From the NCBI GenBank assembly GCA_015039465.1, contig MU130533.1:186001-250000 (forward strand): a stretch of DNA of 64,000 nt, in the 5' to 3' direction. The stretch is from Phlegmacium glaucopus (Eukaryota; Basidiomycota; Agaricomycetes; Agaricales; Cortinariaceae). Of the stretch, positions 12,851-23,320 are shown piece by piece. Made by a program: the position numbers and the translations under genes. A model generated the notes under the pieces. That model was not told the DNA's origin and ran no database searches. It saw nothing but the letters and a program-made list of their open reading frames with translations. The first letter of the stretch is position 1. The number at the start of each line of letters is the position of its first letter.

Positions 12851-13093
12851 TTTGACGCCTCGGACTTGGACGTACAAGCAGAGCGAGACGCGTGATCTTG
12901 GTTTCACGACGCCAAGATCGGACGCGTCAAAGTCCTCATCTTTCAAATTCACACACTTGTCGACCACACTAGTGGCACTAGAGAACGTGCTTATGATTTT
13001 TTTTACACAAATGATATCCGCGGGACATAGCAGCAACAACGAGAGTAGAAACGGGGGAAAAAAACTCTTTTCAAAGCTAATTGTATTGTATGG

Positions 13094-13348
13094 CTAACTG
13101 GGAAATAGTCGCTGCTTCGACAGAAAGTCGGGAGGTGTATAATCATCAGTTGCCTTAAGGTTGTCTATGCCTAGACCAACGAAGGGTCTGGCTGCATGCC
13201 ACTTGAGATTTGGCGCTCCATCGACGAGACTGATACAAGGGACCAGAAAGCAAGCTGCCAGGAGTGCACTAACATAAGCCAAGATGAGATGGGTCTTGCC
13301 AGTGCGCAGGAGGACGAGCCTTAAAATTAGTTCCACGGTGAGAATCAA
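13094..13348 (-). CDS. Possible small membrane protein, unrecognised
   Basis: The minus frame is open for about 84 codons to a TAG at 13094-13096. It encodes two hydrophobic stretches, one around VGLILTVELILRLVLL and one around LAYVSALLAACFLVPCI, followed by a polar tail ending LSKQRLFPS. That is the look of a short two-helix membrane protein or the last exon of a longer one. There is no in-frame ATG at the beginning of the open stretch, so an upstream exon would be needed; none could be joined with confidence. It may be chance sequence. Confidence 0.25.
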   Translation of the reverse strand: MILTVELILRLVLLRTGKTHLILAYVSALLAACFLVPCISLVDGAPNLKWHAARPFVGLGIDNLKATDDYTPPDFLSKQRLFPS

Positions 13349-13889
13349 GCCGACGGATATTAACCAATGCAGAGGATAGTTTTCGAGAAGGCAGTGTCAT
13401 GGCGCTGGGCTTGAGGTTCGTTCTAGTGTTCACAAATGCCTCGGAGGTGGTAAAAGCCTGCCCAAAGTAGAGATGATTGCCTCTCTAAATTGACTATCTC
13501 GTGGCTGGAAAAGGCTAACTCTCGCTCAATTATCCAATAAATCGAAACGGATGGGCCGTCCATTTCATTCTTTGGATTTATCCTTGCTCTAAGCAAAAGT
13601 CAAAAAAAAAAAAACAATGAGACCGCCGACCTGTACATCGAATTTTTATCAGGATAACCATCTGCAGCGCTTAAATCTTGAAGGCAAGATATGGGACGAA
13701 TCTCGTCGGCTTGGAATAGTTTCACGTTAAATGAAGAAGGCGGCTTTTTCCTACCAAGGTATAAAACTCGAGGGGGTGCTAAACCTGAGTGGTCTCACTC
13801 TAAGTTTCAGGGTAGCCACGGCACCTTAGATGCCATCATTGCGCACGACTAGAATGACAATGGCCTAGAAAGACTAAACTAATACATGG

Positions 13890-14237
13890 TCAGATGGTAC
13901 ACTGGACGGTGATCGTTTGTCTAGATGAATCTGACATACCAAACGAGAAATTGTTACGGCGCAAGTGGCGTGCTGGGGACTCAAAACATGGACTCACTTG
14001 CCATAGAAAGAGATCAGGAACGTTTATTCTTACAGTTGGATACTGGAACCTAAAATGAACGAGGTGGAAGCTGAAAAAGTCCCATCCGATCCAAAAGGCA
14101 TGGTCATCGAACTCGTTAATTTGATTCTTCATTGGGTAGTTGGCATATTCGCGGAGTACCACCGCAATTCCATGCCCAACTGGCATGAATAGCGTAAGAG
14201 AGTCCCTACCATGGTAGCCTAGTTGTTGGTTGTTCAT
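13890..14237 (-). CDS. Hypothetical ORF, 115 codons, unrecognised
   Basis: ATG at 14235-14237 opens a frame of 115 codons ending at 13890. The product is rich in aromatic residues (FWIGWDFFSFHLVHFRFQY). An acceptor-like TTGTTGACAG lies just upstream, so a 5' exon is possible. No domain is recognised and no signal peptide is evident. It could be an orphan gene, a decayed gene fragment or a chance ORF. Confidence 0.25.
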   Translation of the reverse strand: MNNQQLGYHGRDSLTLFMPVGHGIAVVLREYANYPMKNQINEFDDHAFWIGWDFFSFHLVHFRFQYPTVRINVPDLFLWQVSPCFESPARHLRRNNFSFGMSDSSRQTITVQCTI

Positions 14238-14983
14238 ATCAGCTCCTTTGGTTTCACCTGTCAACAAAATATATCATACATCGAGAACGGTGTAAAAAAT
14301 AGGTGTTGTGGTTTGACATAATATTGGAAATGGTATATATCATGCCAGCGTCATGCTGATTGTTTCAGTAACAGTGGAGTCGGTGTAGTTCGAGAACGAT
14401 CGTCGCGCAAACATGCGTTGCCCTCTGAGGAGGTCCAATCCAATTAGAAAGCCGATTGATTGATACTGTCTTTACGTTACATAATAAGTAACTGCAGTTT
14501 CAAATTTTTGTTAACGGCAAGCTGCGGTCCGGCTTTTTTTTGAACATATCGACATCTGGCATCAATGAATTCCTCTCTGCTTCTCCTATTGCTCTGTTCG
14601 ACTTCATTTACTAATAATTTCAATTGGACTTCTCTATGCGGCTCCGTTGTTTTCATTCTCGTCTGATTTCTTGTATCTCCAAACGCTGAACCGGTGTGTA
14701 AATAGTTTTTGATCAGTCCTCGTGGAGACTAACGATAATGAGTTTGTCGCAGATATTATTATTTCTGTGATCGAAAAACAGCACCACCACCTCGTTGTTA
14801 CAAAGGAAGGGGCCTTATAAGAATCCCAAAAAAATGCCATTTATTCTCAATATCGTCGTCCTCTCATCCAGAGAGTTCTCTGCTGCCTTTAAAGTTGTCA
14901 AAGTCACCACCTGATACTTAGAACGCCTCTAATTTCCGCCTTGCGACTATCTCGAATCGCTATCTACCTGACAATTTTTACAA

Positions 14984-15777
14984 ATGGATCAAATTCATTC
15001 TTACGAAGCCATTCTTTTCCCGTCCGACGGTCAGTAGTTCGCTTCACCCTTGAATATTTGAATCCTCACTCTCATCCCGCTCATTTTCGTGTCCGTGCTT
15101 AGGCCGTCCGCCATCCCTTGTAAATCTCATGACCAGGTACGATTTAGTTAGATTGAGGTAGAAGAGCTAATCACTTTTTTTCTTTCTTCGCATTCAGCCC
15201 TATGCCAAATTCACACGTGTCATACGGTACCTCTCCATCTAGAATGCCTCATCCAGAGGTTCACATGGATTATGTACGTGTTCTGGGCCTTTCGTATAAA
15301 CATATGAATTTTTGACAATAATAATCATTTAGATTGCCGATGGTCTTGGATCAAGAGCCTGGAAATATCAGGTAAGTGATCTAGATTTCAGATAGATATG
15401 GATTCTCTGCTTAAGATATGAATCCCTGTTCCTAGCTTGTTGAAGCACTCGACGGCATGAATCGCAAGTTCGCGAACCCTTACATCATTTTCTATCCTAC
15501 GGTCTCTCGTGATGGAATGCCCTTTCCAGTTAATAAGACCCTGCGCGATATCCAAGGACGGGCTTACAAAGAAGAATATGCCTGGCGAGGCAATATTGTT
15601 GTGGCAAAATATCGCGATAACCCTTTCACTTCTATGATCGACGCCTCCATGGCCGACTTCCCCATCCTTAAGAACTACTTCCTGACTCATGGATCTCCTA
15701 GTCATGTAGGTTCTTCTACCTATATCTCATCTTTCCCTGAGTTTACGAGACATCCCTTCACAGGCCTGAGCAATTAA
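14984..15777 (+). CDS. Unrecognised spliced gene, about 165 residues
   Basis: Six exons join in one frame. They start with MDQIHSYEAILFPSDG (14984-15029), then RPPSLVNLMTS, a piece beginning PMPNSHVSYGTSPSRMPHPE, IADGLGSRAWKYQ, and a long last exon from LVEALDGMNRKFANPYIIFY. The last exon ends HPFTGLSN with a stop at 15775-15777. Every junction has a GT-AG intron of 45-75 bases and the reading frame is kept, which argues for a genuine gene. The C-terminal half is rich in aromatic and basic residues and looks folded; there is no signal peptide, membrane helix or known motif. I do not recognise the family, and function is unknown. Confidence 0.7.
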
Positions 15778-15917
15778 TCTCGCTTTTCTTGACACAATTA
15801 CCATGCTCCACCTCCTTCCTATAATGTTATTGGCGATAATTCACTTATATAAATACAGAGACCTAACCATAATACCTAGATAGCAGATTGCGTTATGCAC
15901 AGTATGCCCCAAGAATA

Positions 15918-17039
15918 TTAAAGTTCGTCATGCTCTGATTTCTTGTGCTTCTTCGCTGCCTCCGCTTCCTGGTCTGCTTTGGCTTTCTTGGGATCACAAT
16001 GCTCCGGTATCGGACTTGCAGGGTCAATTTGTGCATGATTAACGCGGCCAACCTTGACATAATCTTTGTGCTCCGCGTAGAATTTTTTCCAGTGTGCGAG
16101 GCCCTAGAGCGCGAGGCCAGTCGAGTCAGTGTTAAAAATTTTCATATGACCATACACCGACTTACGCTGAGTTCCTTCTCAGTCAGGCCTCGAGTATCAT
16201 GAGTACGATGAGTTTGAAAGCAACCCGTGCCAAAAGCACGCGCTGCATCAGTGCCAACACTATTGAGGGTAGATTAAGTCACATGGGCTTCAGGGATGTG
16301 ACTAGCACCCACAAATGGTGATAAGATCCACCTGGTTGGTACGCCGCACCCTTTGAAACATCGTATACATCACCATCGATCTAGCATATCACTTTCATGA
16401 GTGAAATGTAAACCACACACATGGCAGGAACCTAGCTTACGGCGAGGTACAAGGGCCGGCCGTCCTGTCCGTTGTACTGTGTAAGCTGCCTTTCGGAGAA
16501 TAAAAGTTGATTTTGCTAGATGAACACAGGGAAAAAGAACATTGTAGAGGCCAGAAGCAACTAAGGTTAATTCATAGCTTACAGGCCAATAAGTCTTCAT
16601 GTGGAGCCATTTGCTTCTATGTTCCCAAGTATAACTTCCGGTGAAGAACTTTCCAGCAAGGGCAACACAGACCAAAACGATAACAATGAATTTGAGAATG
16701 CCCAGAAGTCCAATCTCTTCTTCGGCGGTGGGATCGCGTTCAAGAGGTTCTACCTTTTCTCCTCGAGCAATCTTTTCATCGCGTGCCTTCTTCTTCTCCA
16801 ACCAGGCGGCATGTAATGCCTCCTGCTTATCTCGGTACTCCTTATAGCTTAATTGGTAACACCATGTCAGTGGGAAATTCGGTGTATTGAGCCTTCAACA
16901 CGTACGCCAGGAAAGGCCGATTTGCAGCTTTGTTAGAGACCATTCGGTTCGGGATACAGGGATCTGGTACTTTGTCTGTAGATGTATCCTTATACGGGGG
17001 AGGTTCTTCACCACTAGCCAGGCCCGATAACCAAGACAT
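15918..17039 (-). CDS. Membrane-anchored cytochrome b5-like heme/steroid-binding protein (MAPR type)
   Basis: The protein starts MSWLSGLASGEEPPPYKDTS. It has a charged helix (AAWLEKKKARDEKIARGEKV), then one membrane segment (IGLLGILKFIVIVLVCVALA). The cytochrome b5-fold domain follows, with DGDVYDVSKGAAYQPGGSYH, LFVGADAARAFGTGCF and a THDTRGLTEKELSGLAHWKK stretch. The tail is Lys-rich and ends KKSEHDEL. The DVS..(Y)..GG.Y..F.G.DA.RAF pattern is that of membrane-associated progesterone receptor (Dap1/PGRMC) and neuferricin-like proteins, which bind heme and act with ER cytochromes P450 and sterol enzymes. The acidic HDEL end resembles an ER retrieval signal, though whether the C-terminus faces the ER lumen is unknown. 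Several short introns. Confidence 0.8.
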
Positions 17040-17638
17040 GCCGGTAGAATACAAGGATTGTGCGTGTGTCCTAAGTTGAGGTCAAAGTCCTTGACGCCTG
17101 AGAATTTCAAGCACCAGGAACTCCTACTTACCCTTCGCTATCACGTGCAACTCAGTCAAAAAATAAATTGTTGTCAAGGTTCCTCCAAAGGATGTATTGG
17201 GTACATTGAAATAAAGTATAGTGAGATAAGCAGTGAGGTCACCGCTTTATTAGTTACGAGCTGGCCCCAAGATACTGCGGTGTAAATTATATGTTAAAAG
17301 GGATATTAAAGTATTCGGGGCCTGGTCGGGATGATATGACAGAGAAAAAATATGTTGGACGATAGGAAAAGTTGAAGTGGGAAGGGAAAAAAAGAAACCA
17401 AATGCCTCCGGGGAAACGATGGTCCAACAATGCTAGACAAAAAACATTGAAGAAAAGGATATTATCGAAAAGGGTCAACAAAAGCGAAGAAAACAAAAAG
17501 ATGTGCAAATATGTGATGTGGGGGAAATATAGTCAATATGCGTATATGCATGTAGCCAGAGTCATAACAAGATTATAGAAGGCAGTGTGAAAAAGCATAG
17601 GCCATAGAAGTCGACAACAAGAGGGCATATAGGCGTCA
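17040..17638. other. Intergenic region, tandem minus-strand genes
   Basis: About 600 bases between the stop of the RGS gene and the start of the cytochrome b5-like gene. It must contain the RGS 3' UTR and the b5-gene promoter. It is purine-rich at 17340-17510. No gene is recognised. Confidence 0.5.
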
Positions 17639-19818
17639 TCACGACGATGAGTCTGCAGTCGCAGCTGCAGCATGTTGTCGATGTTTTCGTTCGCTGGCTT
17701 GAGCAGAGATGGTGATGTAAGCCCCACCAACTTCGTCAACGTCGGTCAGACCAGGTGGCACTGTGGGCCCTCCAATCGATAGAAGATGAATATCATTTTC
17801 CGTTGGGTCAAAGTCTTCAACCCAGTTTCGCATGGCCAAAAACTTCGGAGTTTTGATGAACTAATATAAATGACGTTTGTGATAGGATAAGATAAAGGAA
17901 TGCTATGAAATTCACCTTTGGTACCGAATCTTGAGCCATTAAGCGAAACACGTGCGTCTGAATTCGTTCATATAAACGAATCATTGTTTGCAGTTGAGTA
18001 GCATTAAAAGCATTGACTTGGTCGGGTTCCACTCGTCCTTGGAAGGTTTTACCAGTTAAGGTGGTAACAACTTCTTCAAGATATTTGACCAACTCGTTTC
18101 TCAAACCATGGTCGATGTTTAGCTCACATTGACTGGATGGCGCGAGATACGTGTTATATATGACAAACGCTGTGTTGATTAAGGATTCATGATGTCTCTC
18201 CATCGCAGCCTGCCCAGGAGTATACTTGTTGGTAGGCCGAGCCACAACTGGGGAAGCAGCCATAGCGCTAGAAGTGATGTTAAATTTCTTCTTGAAGTCT
18301 TGGACGTCGAGCCAGAAAGAAAGATTTTCCTCGCAGAAGTTGCCCCGCAGGAATTCACGAAACAGGGAACGCAAGCCTGGTTCCTCGAGAATGTATCGCA
18401 GGCGATCGGTGTTACTTTCTTTGCCGGTCTTCCTTTCCATTGGATCGTACCTGTCGTTCAGCTGCTCCGCCAGTGAGATACGGCGATGGATCTTGGCACT
18501 GGCATCATTGGTTTTCCTGTGCTCATTACGACCACCGTGCTCTGAATCTTCGATAGAAGAGCGACTCATTGCAAGATTGGTAGTCGACGAATTTTGGGAA
18601 TCTTGAGAGTTGTGACCTCGCGAATGATCCCAATGCGCAAGCCGACGGCCTTCGTCTGTAATCTTGTAGATAGCTTTCGCAGTGCAGCGAAATTCACCTT
18701 GTTGCTAGAAAGAAAAAAAAAAGGGGGGGGATGTCAACGAGCGGACGATGTCTCAAAAAAAAAGTTAGACTCACGCTAACAGTAGAGCTGCCACCAGGCG
18801 TAGAGCCACGGACGGTGAAAATGATGGCGGAGTCATTATTTTTCCGCTTGTCGCTCACTAAGGTTATGAGACCGAAACGGACAAACTGAGCTGCCATTTC
18901 GGCAGCTTCCTCTCTTCCAACGACGGAGGTAAAGTCACAGAGCCACTCCAGAGCAGTTACAGCAGGGAAGCAGTGTTTGTGGAGTTGTTGAGGTTTGCCG
19001 ACAAGAGGTTGAGCGCGTTCAGTGACATCATTTAATGTGATGCCTTTTGATCGTTCATTGTACTTCTGGAAGACATCCAATGGCTTGTCCGCTGGAGGTG
19101 CGTAGTTGGGTTGACGACCAACAAAACGTCGAAAGAGGGCAGTGATGACAGATTGGGTGACAATGATCTCATCATCAGCGGAGCGTCTTTCAAGGTGCAA
19201 AAGTTTGATGCATATGGGCTGCGAACTAAAAACCGGTTGCAGATGATCCGAGTTGATGCCGTTCTTGCTGATGAAGCGCTCAAGGACATGGAGCCCTTTG
19301 GGTGTTAATTGATACACTCCCCGGTCTTTGAAAAGATTCGAAGAAGGATCTGTGGCGTTTTCAATCAAGCGTGCATCCATAAAATGTTGGTTCATGGCCT
19401 TGGCCATGTCGCGAGTCATCGAAAATGTTGTGGTCGTTGTAGTCGTCACAACTCGTGAAGGTTCTCTGGGATCCGGCCCACGGTTAGACTGAGAAAATTT
19501 GAGGGAAGCAAGATTTTGAGCCGCCTCATCGCTTGAAGAGGGTATTAAGGAGATCCGTGAGTAAAAGTAAAAGGACAAGGACAAGGGCTTACGTTGAAAA
19601 AGAGTGGGGGAAAGTACGGAAGAATTGTTTGTGTGGGCCAAGGTGTAGAGAGACGATAAGCGTGGCGTAGAGGTCCAGAGTATCCTAAGAGAAGTTAGGA
19701 AAAGATAAAGAAATGTAAGGGATGTATGTACTTTGAGGAAAGGTCTGCCTCGTTTTGTAGTTTTCATCATGTGTGATGAGGATGCTTGTGGGTCAGTGGG
19801 TTCTGGAGCGGTGGCCAT
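17639..19818 (-). CDS. Regulator of G-protein signalling with two DEP domains (Thn1/FlbA/Sst2 type)
   Basis: GTPase-activating protein for heterotrimeric G-alpha subunits, acting at the plasma membrane in pheromone and developmental signalling. The start at 19816-19818 gives MATAPEPTDPQASSSHM. The GRPFLKDTLDLYATLIVSLH-like segment is the fungal-DR/DEP entry motif, reached by splicing exons at about 19750-19680. The first DEP lies around 19200-19450 (MNQHFMDARLIENATDPSSN) and the second around 18790-19000 (ALEWLCDFTSVVGREEAAEM). The RGS domain, around 17900-18430, has LRSLFREFLRGNFCEENLSF, WLDVQDFKKKF and FNATQLQTMIRLYERIQTHV. The C-terminal tail ends AATADSSS. The order DEP-DEP-RGS is that of Schizophyllum Thn1, Aspergillus FlbA and yeast Sst2. 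The leader carries a GA/CT microsatellite. Confidence 0.9.
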
Positions 19819-19828
19819 TGTGATATGT

Positions 19829-19833
<5 letters not shown>

Positions 19834-19868
<35 letters not shown>
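19834..19868. repeat. (GA)n microsatellite in RGS 5' leader
   Basis: About 17 uninterrupted AG/GA units, which read as CT repeats on the RGS coding strand, end 15 bases before the RGS start codon. They sit in a longer polypurine tract that continues to about 19925. This lies in the shared promoter between RGS (-) and the gene at 20034 (+). CT-rich leaders are common in fungal genes, but the pure dinucleotide run is a candidate for length polymorphism. Confidence 0.95.
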
Positions 19869-19871
<3 letters not shown>

Positions 19872-20033
19872 TAAGAGGATATGTAGAAGAAAAGAAAAAG
19901 GAAAGAGATAGAGGAGGAGGGAGGACAAGCCTGGGGGCAACGAGTGGACAAGTGAACACGGTGGGAATAATCACTTGCCGTAGTCAATCGCTACTTATTA
20001 AATTTCTCACGGTTCCGCGCCCCTGTGTCACTT

Positions 20034-20825
20034 ATGAATTTCGATGATCCCGCTGGTGTCGCAGCGCTTTTGGATCAACTCAAATCCTCGCCAGCTTGGC
20101 AAGAATTAACTAACAATACGCCAGCTGTTGATAATCCACCAACATCCGTTGCCTCTCTCCTCTCTCAACTCGCAGATACAGAAGATATAAGAAACTTGAC
20201 CTTCCAGCAGTCTCTCCCCATCATATCTCAACTGACTGATGATTCAGCCTTCATTGATGCGCTGAAAAAGGTGCATTCGCCTGTAATAATCGCATTCCTT
20301 CCCTAATAGCCTTCAGATGAAAAAAGATCAGGATGAACTTGAACGTCAGCTGTGGACGGATCGAGAAGCTATCTATACTAAATATGACGAGAAATTCAAA
20401 GTTGCTCAAACCAAGTGACGCTATTCCCCCTTCCAATTGAAGTTTCATCCTTATTCTTCGATAGAGCAAACATGATCGGAACAGTTGTATCACAACACGA
20501 AGCAGAGGTGTTTCCACTGACTACTTGCCTTAAAATTTATCTTATATCTTCAGATGTTAACAGAGGCATTCAAGAAGGAGATAGATAAATTTGATCGGGA
20601 CCGAGTCATACCAGCCTGGGATGGCCTGGTTTCGAGACAGCAAATGGAATTGGCTCATAGTCGTGTCCCCACAATGTTCGTTAGCAATCAAGGAGAAGAT
20701 CGGCAGGTAAGAAATATGTACTCTCTTTCTTTGCCAAACATTGGCCCACGGTCTCTTATTGCTTGCAGCGACAGCAGCAAGTTGTTAACGTCTTGGAGAG
20801 TATACTTGATACCAAAAGGGCTTGA
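20034..20825 (+). CDS. Unrecognised coiled-coil protein
   Basis: Five exons keep one frame. They are MNFDDPAGVAALLDQLKSSP... to DALKK, then MKKDQDELERQLWTDREAIY..., ANMIGTVVSQHEAE, MLTEAFKKEIDKFDRDRVIP..., and RQQQVVNVLESILDTKRA. The stop is at 20823-20825. An ATG at 20034 fits better than any upstream codon. The N-terminal third is made of short helices; the middle (about residues 85-150) is strongly charged and predicted coiled coil. The segment around VPTMFVSNQGEDRQ may be a conserved C-terminal motif. No known domain, signal peptide or membrane segment. It shares a 215-base promoter region with the divergent RGS gene. The protein is soluble-looking and of unknown function. Confidence 0.7.
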
Positions 20826-21079
20826 CATTATTCCCTGACATATGTGAATTGGATTGGATTAGAGTCCAAGAGCAGCCCCTGTTTGTTCTCTGACGAATAT
20901 TATAAACCTTTCTTTTGGAGGCTGTGATGATCAATGGTCGCTAACGGAGATGGTACACTGATGTGATGGCCGCCGCTGTTTCCATCAATTCGATCTTTGT
21001 TGTTGTCTTTTTGCGGTATTTTATTGCAAGTGCGCGGCCAACTCAACCCTCTCTCTTTGTACCCACAATAATCCTAATC

Positions 21080-23014
21080 ATGCCCTACGTTGATTTGCAC
21101 AGTGAACCCGACTACGCGTCGATCTTCTATACAACAAACACTGAATACCACAACGTCGGTGGTTTCGATCCCGACAAGCCTACTGTCGTCCTTCTACACC
21201 CCTTGTTTCTAGATTCCACTTGGCTGAATCTCCAATTTGAAGACCCCAGACTGAAATCTTACAACCTAATCGCCTTTGACATGCGTTCATGTGGCCAATC
21301 GTCTTGTAGATTAGATGCCCGACACGATAGCTGGGTTGATGCCGCCGATCTCGCTTTGTGCTTCCAGGTCTGTTAATTATATCCTGATAAAATCGCAAAA
21401 AAGCTCAATCCTAACATAGAGATTGTATCTTCCACCAAGTCATATACTTGCTTTGGAAGCCATATCTGTGAATTGTGCTCTACGGTTTGCTGTTTTGTAA
21501 GCCATCCCCTGTCAGTGTTGGCTTTGGCTTTTATGGTTGATAAACGGGTCAGATTCCCTGAGATGTGCATCAGTCTCGCATTGGTCAATGTACCTTCTCC
21601 TACGGAGTATGCACTATGATTTTATCAGTGGCATCAATCTCCTCACATATCAAACAGGTCAAAACAAACACGTTCGACGATGGATGAAATTTTGCATTCT
21701 TGCAGTTTCCCCGTAGACCTTCAATCGTTCGAGCACGCCGTCCAAGAGAACATCCATTTTTTGTTCGGAGAGGTGATTTATGCATGCATCTCTAACCTTA
21801 AATCTATATCTGATCGCGGCAAAGGATTGTGATCCCGATATGCAAGATGAAGTACGTCATTTTTCCTTCTGCATATCTGATATCGCTTGATGTATCTCAC
21901 TTGAAAGCTCATCTCATTCTGGACAACAAAATTTCCTCCTCAATTGCGCCCACGACTAGCAGAAACATTCAGTGTTCTGGAAAATGTGTGTATTGCCGAG
22001 ATATCTCTGGCGTCTTTCGATCTCTCTTCTGAATATCTGATGCCCTACCTTTGTTCTGATCTAGCGAATGCCACTTAAACCGGAAATATATGCCTCGATT
22101 ACCCAGCCTGTCCTTTTAATTCATGTCAGTCTTTGTAACCATTTGATTCTGCTCAGGTGGACTTCCCAGACTTGACACAGGGTGATAAAAATGGACTGTT
22201 TCCCATCAAACACGCCGAACAACTTTCATCACAATTGACGGGTGTCAAGGACGGAGCGATCCTGTACTCGGTCAAAGGTGAGTGTGGCGTAGTTGTCGAC
22301 TTCCGCAAAACTCGCTTCTAATCCACGTAGGGGGCTCATCGATGTTATCCATCATTCCTGGAAATGCGTCGATTACAAACAAAGTTGTTTCCAATTTCTG
22401 GTCACGGCTTCCTCACCATAAATCGCATATCAGCCCTCCTGAGACACCAGTTGAGGTGCGGATGAGTGAAGCTTTGAGGACCTTGGCGAGGTTAACTGGG
22501 CGTGCAAACAAAGAGTCAATTGCCAAGCCACTGTGTTCATTGTCTTTTTCCTGTCTTTCTCCGGACGTGATCAAGACTCAGTCAGAATTATTGGAGTATT
22601 ACAAGAAAGACTGTCATCGCGCTTTCTCACCATTGACCGCCTCCGGCAGACCTTTGAGAAAGTGCGCAGTCATTCCCATTGTCTAAAGATTTCTTGGGCT
22701 TAAAACTTTCACAGATTTTCTGAACGGGAATCAGAACATTGGTTTTCTGCGGGAGTTGAAGGCTTATCTATTGCTAGTGAGTTTTTTTGTTTGTGATGCT
22801 TGACTTGCCATGCGATATTTTATTATTATTGTCAGACTCTTCTTTTTTACATTCAAACCGTGGAAAACATCTTGAAAAGAAGGTCTCACGTTCAGACTTT
22901 TCGACACAACATTCTTCTCATGACCCTACAATGGAAACAATCACAATCAAAGGCTCAGTGCCCAGGACGCTTGGAAAATCTTTTACGCCAACTCATCAAA
23001 ATTCTCACCCTTGA
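21080..23014 (+). CDS. Alpha/beta-hydrolase-like protein without visible nucleophile elbow
   Basis: Many small exons. The start MPYVDLHSEPDYASIFYTTN (21080) is preferred, though the frame is open further upstream. The core shows the hydrolase-fold strands PTVVLLHPLFLDSTWLNLQF (the HPLF segment sits at the usual oxyanion position) and YNLIAFDMRSCGQSS. The exon that should carry the G-x-S-x-G elbow reads HILALEAISVNCALRFAVLF, with no serine in the nucleophile position. Later parts include FPEMCISLALVNVPSPTE, a strand with TQPVLLIH before an exon ending SVK, a helix LSSQLTGVKDGAI, and a Ser/Thr/His-rich tail ending THQNSHP. The architecture matches a family of agaricomycete proteins annotated as alpha/beta hydrolases. 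Activity is doubtful. Exon joins in the middle (21560-22150) are the least certain. Confidence 0.65.
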
Positions 23015-23320
23015 TTCGTTCGATCTGGTTTTGATAAAAAAGAGTTATTTCCTGCCATGTTTAATATTTAATATTTTCTAAATCATGATCGCAAGCTGAT
23101 CCTGGTTGAGCGCTGAGGCCTGTGAGGAGTGAGGACCCCACCGCGTTATTGTTATTCACACTCCGGCTAGCTTCGCATGATGTATTTACCATGCGGACGC
23201 ACCCATTGAATAGGGAATGTAACATTGTCCATATCCGGATCCGTTGTATCTACAAAACTAATAACCAGAATCAAGAGGAACGCCTGAAAGATATGACCAC
23301 GCGAGATTATGAATTTTTTT
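23015..23320. other. Convergent 3' intergenic region
   Basis: 306 bases between facing stop codons of the hydrolase-like gene and UDP-glucuronate decarboxylase. No gene or repeat recognised. Confidence 0.6.

Larger units (their letters stand above)
12851..14983. other. Long gene-poor stretch between nucleoporin and 15 kb gene
   Basis: About 2.1 kb holding only two doubtful minus-strand ORFs (annotated separately), an A-run near 13600-13616, and the promoter of the plus-strand gene at 14984. The minus-strand reading frame also stays open upstream of the nucleoporin ATG to about 13039, but that part is basic and unlike the family, so it is treated as leader. Nothing else is recognisable. Confidence 0.5.

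Noticed and set aside
17287..17508. Hydrophobic minus-strand ORF resembling a small membrane protein
   Set aside because: The phenylalanine-rich product comes from a purine-rich tract read on the other strand; likely untranslated RGS 3' region.
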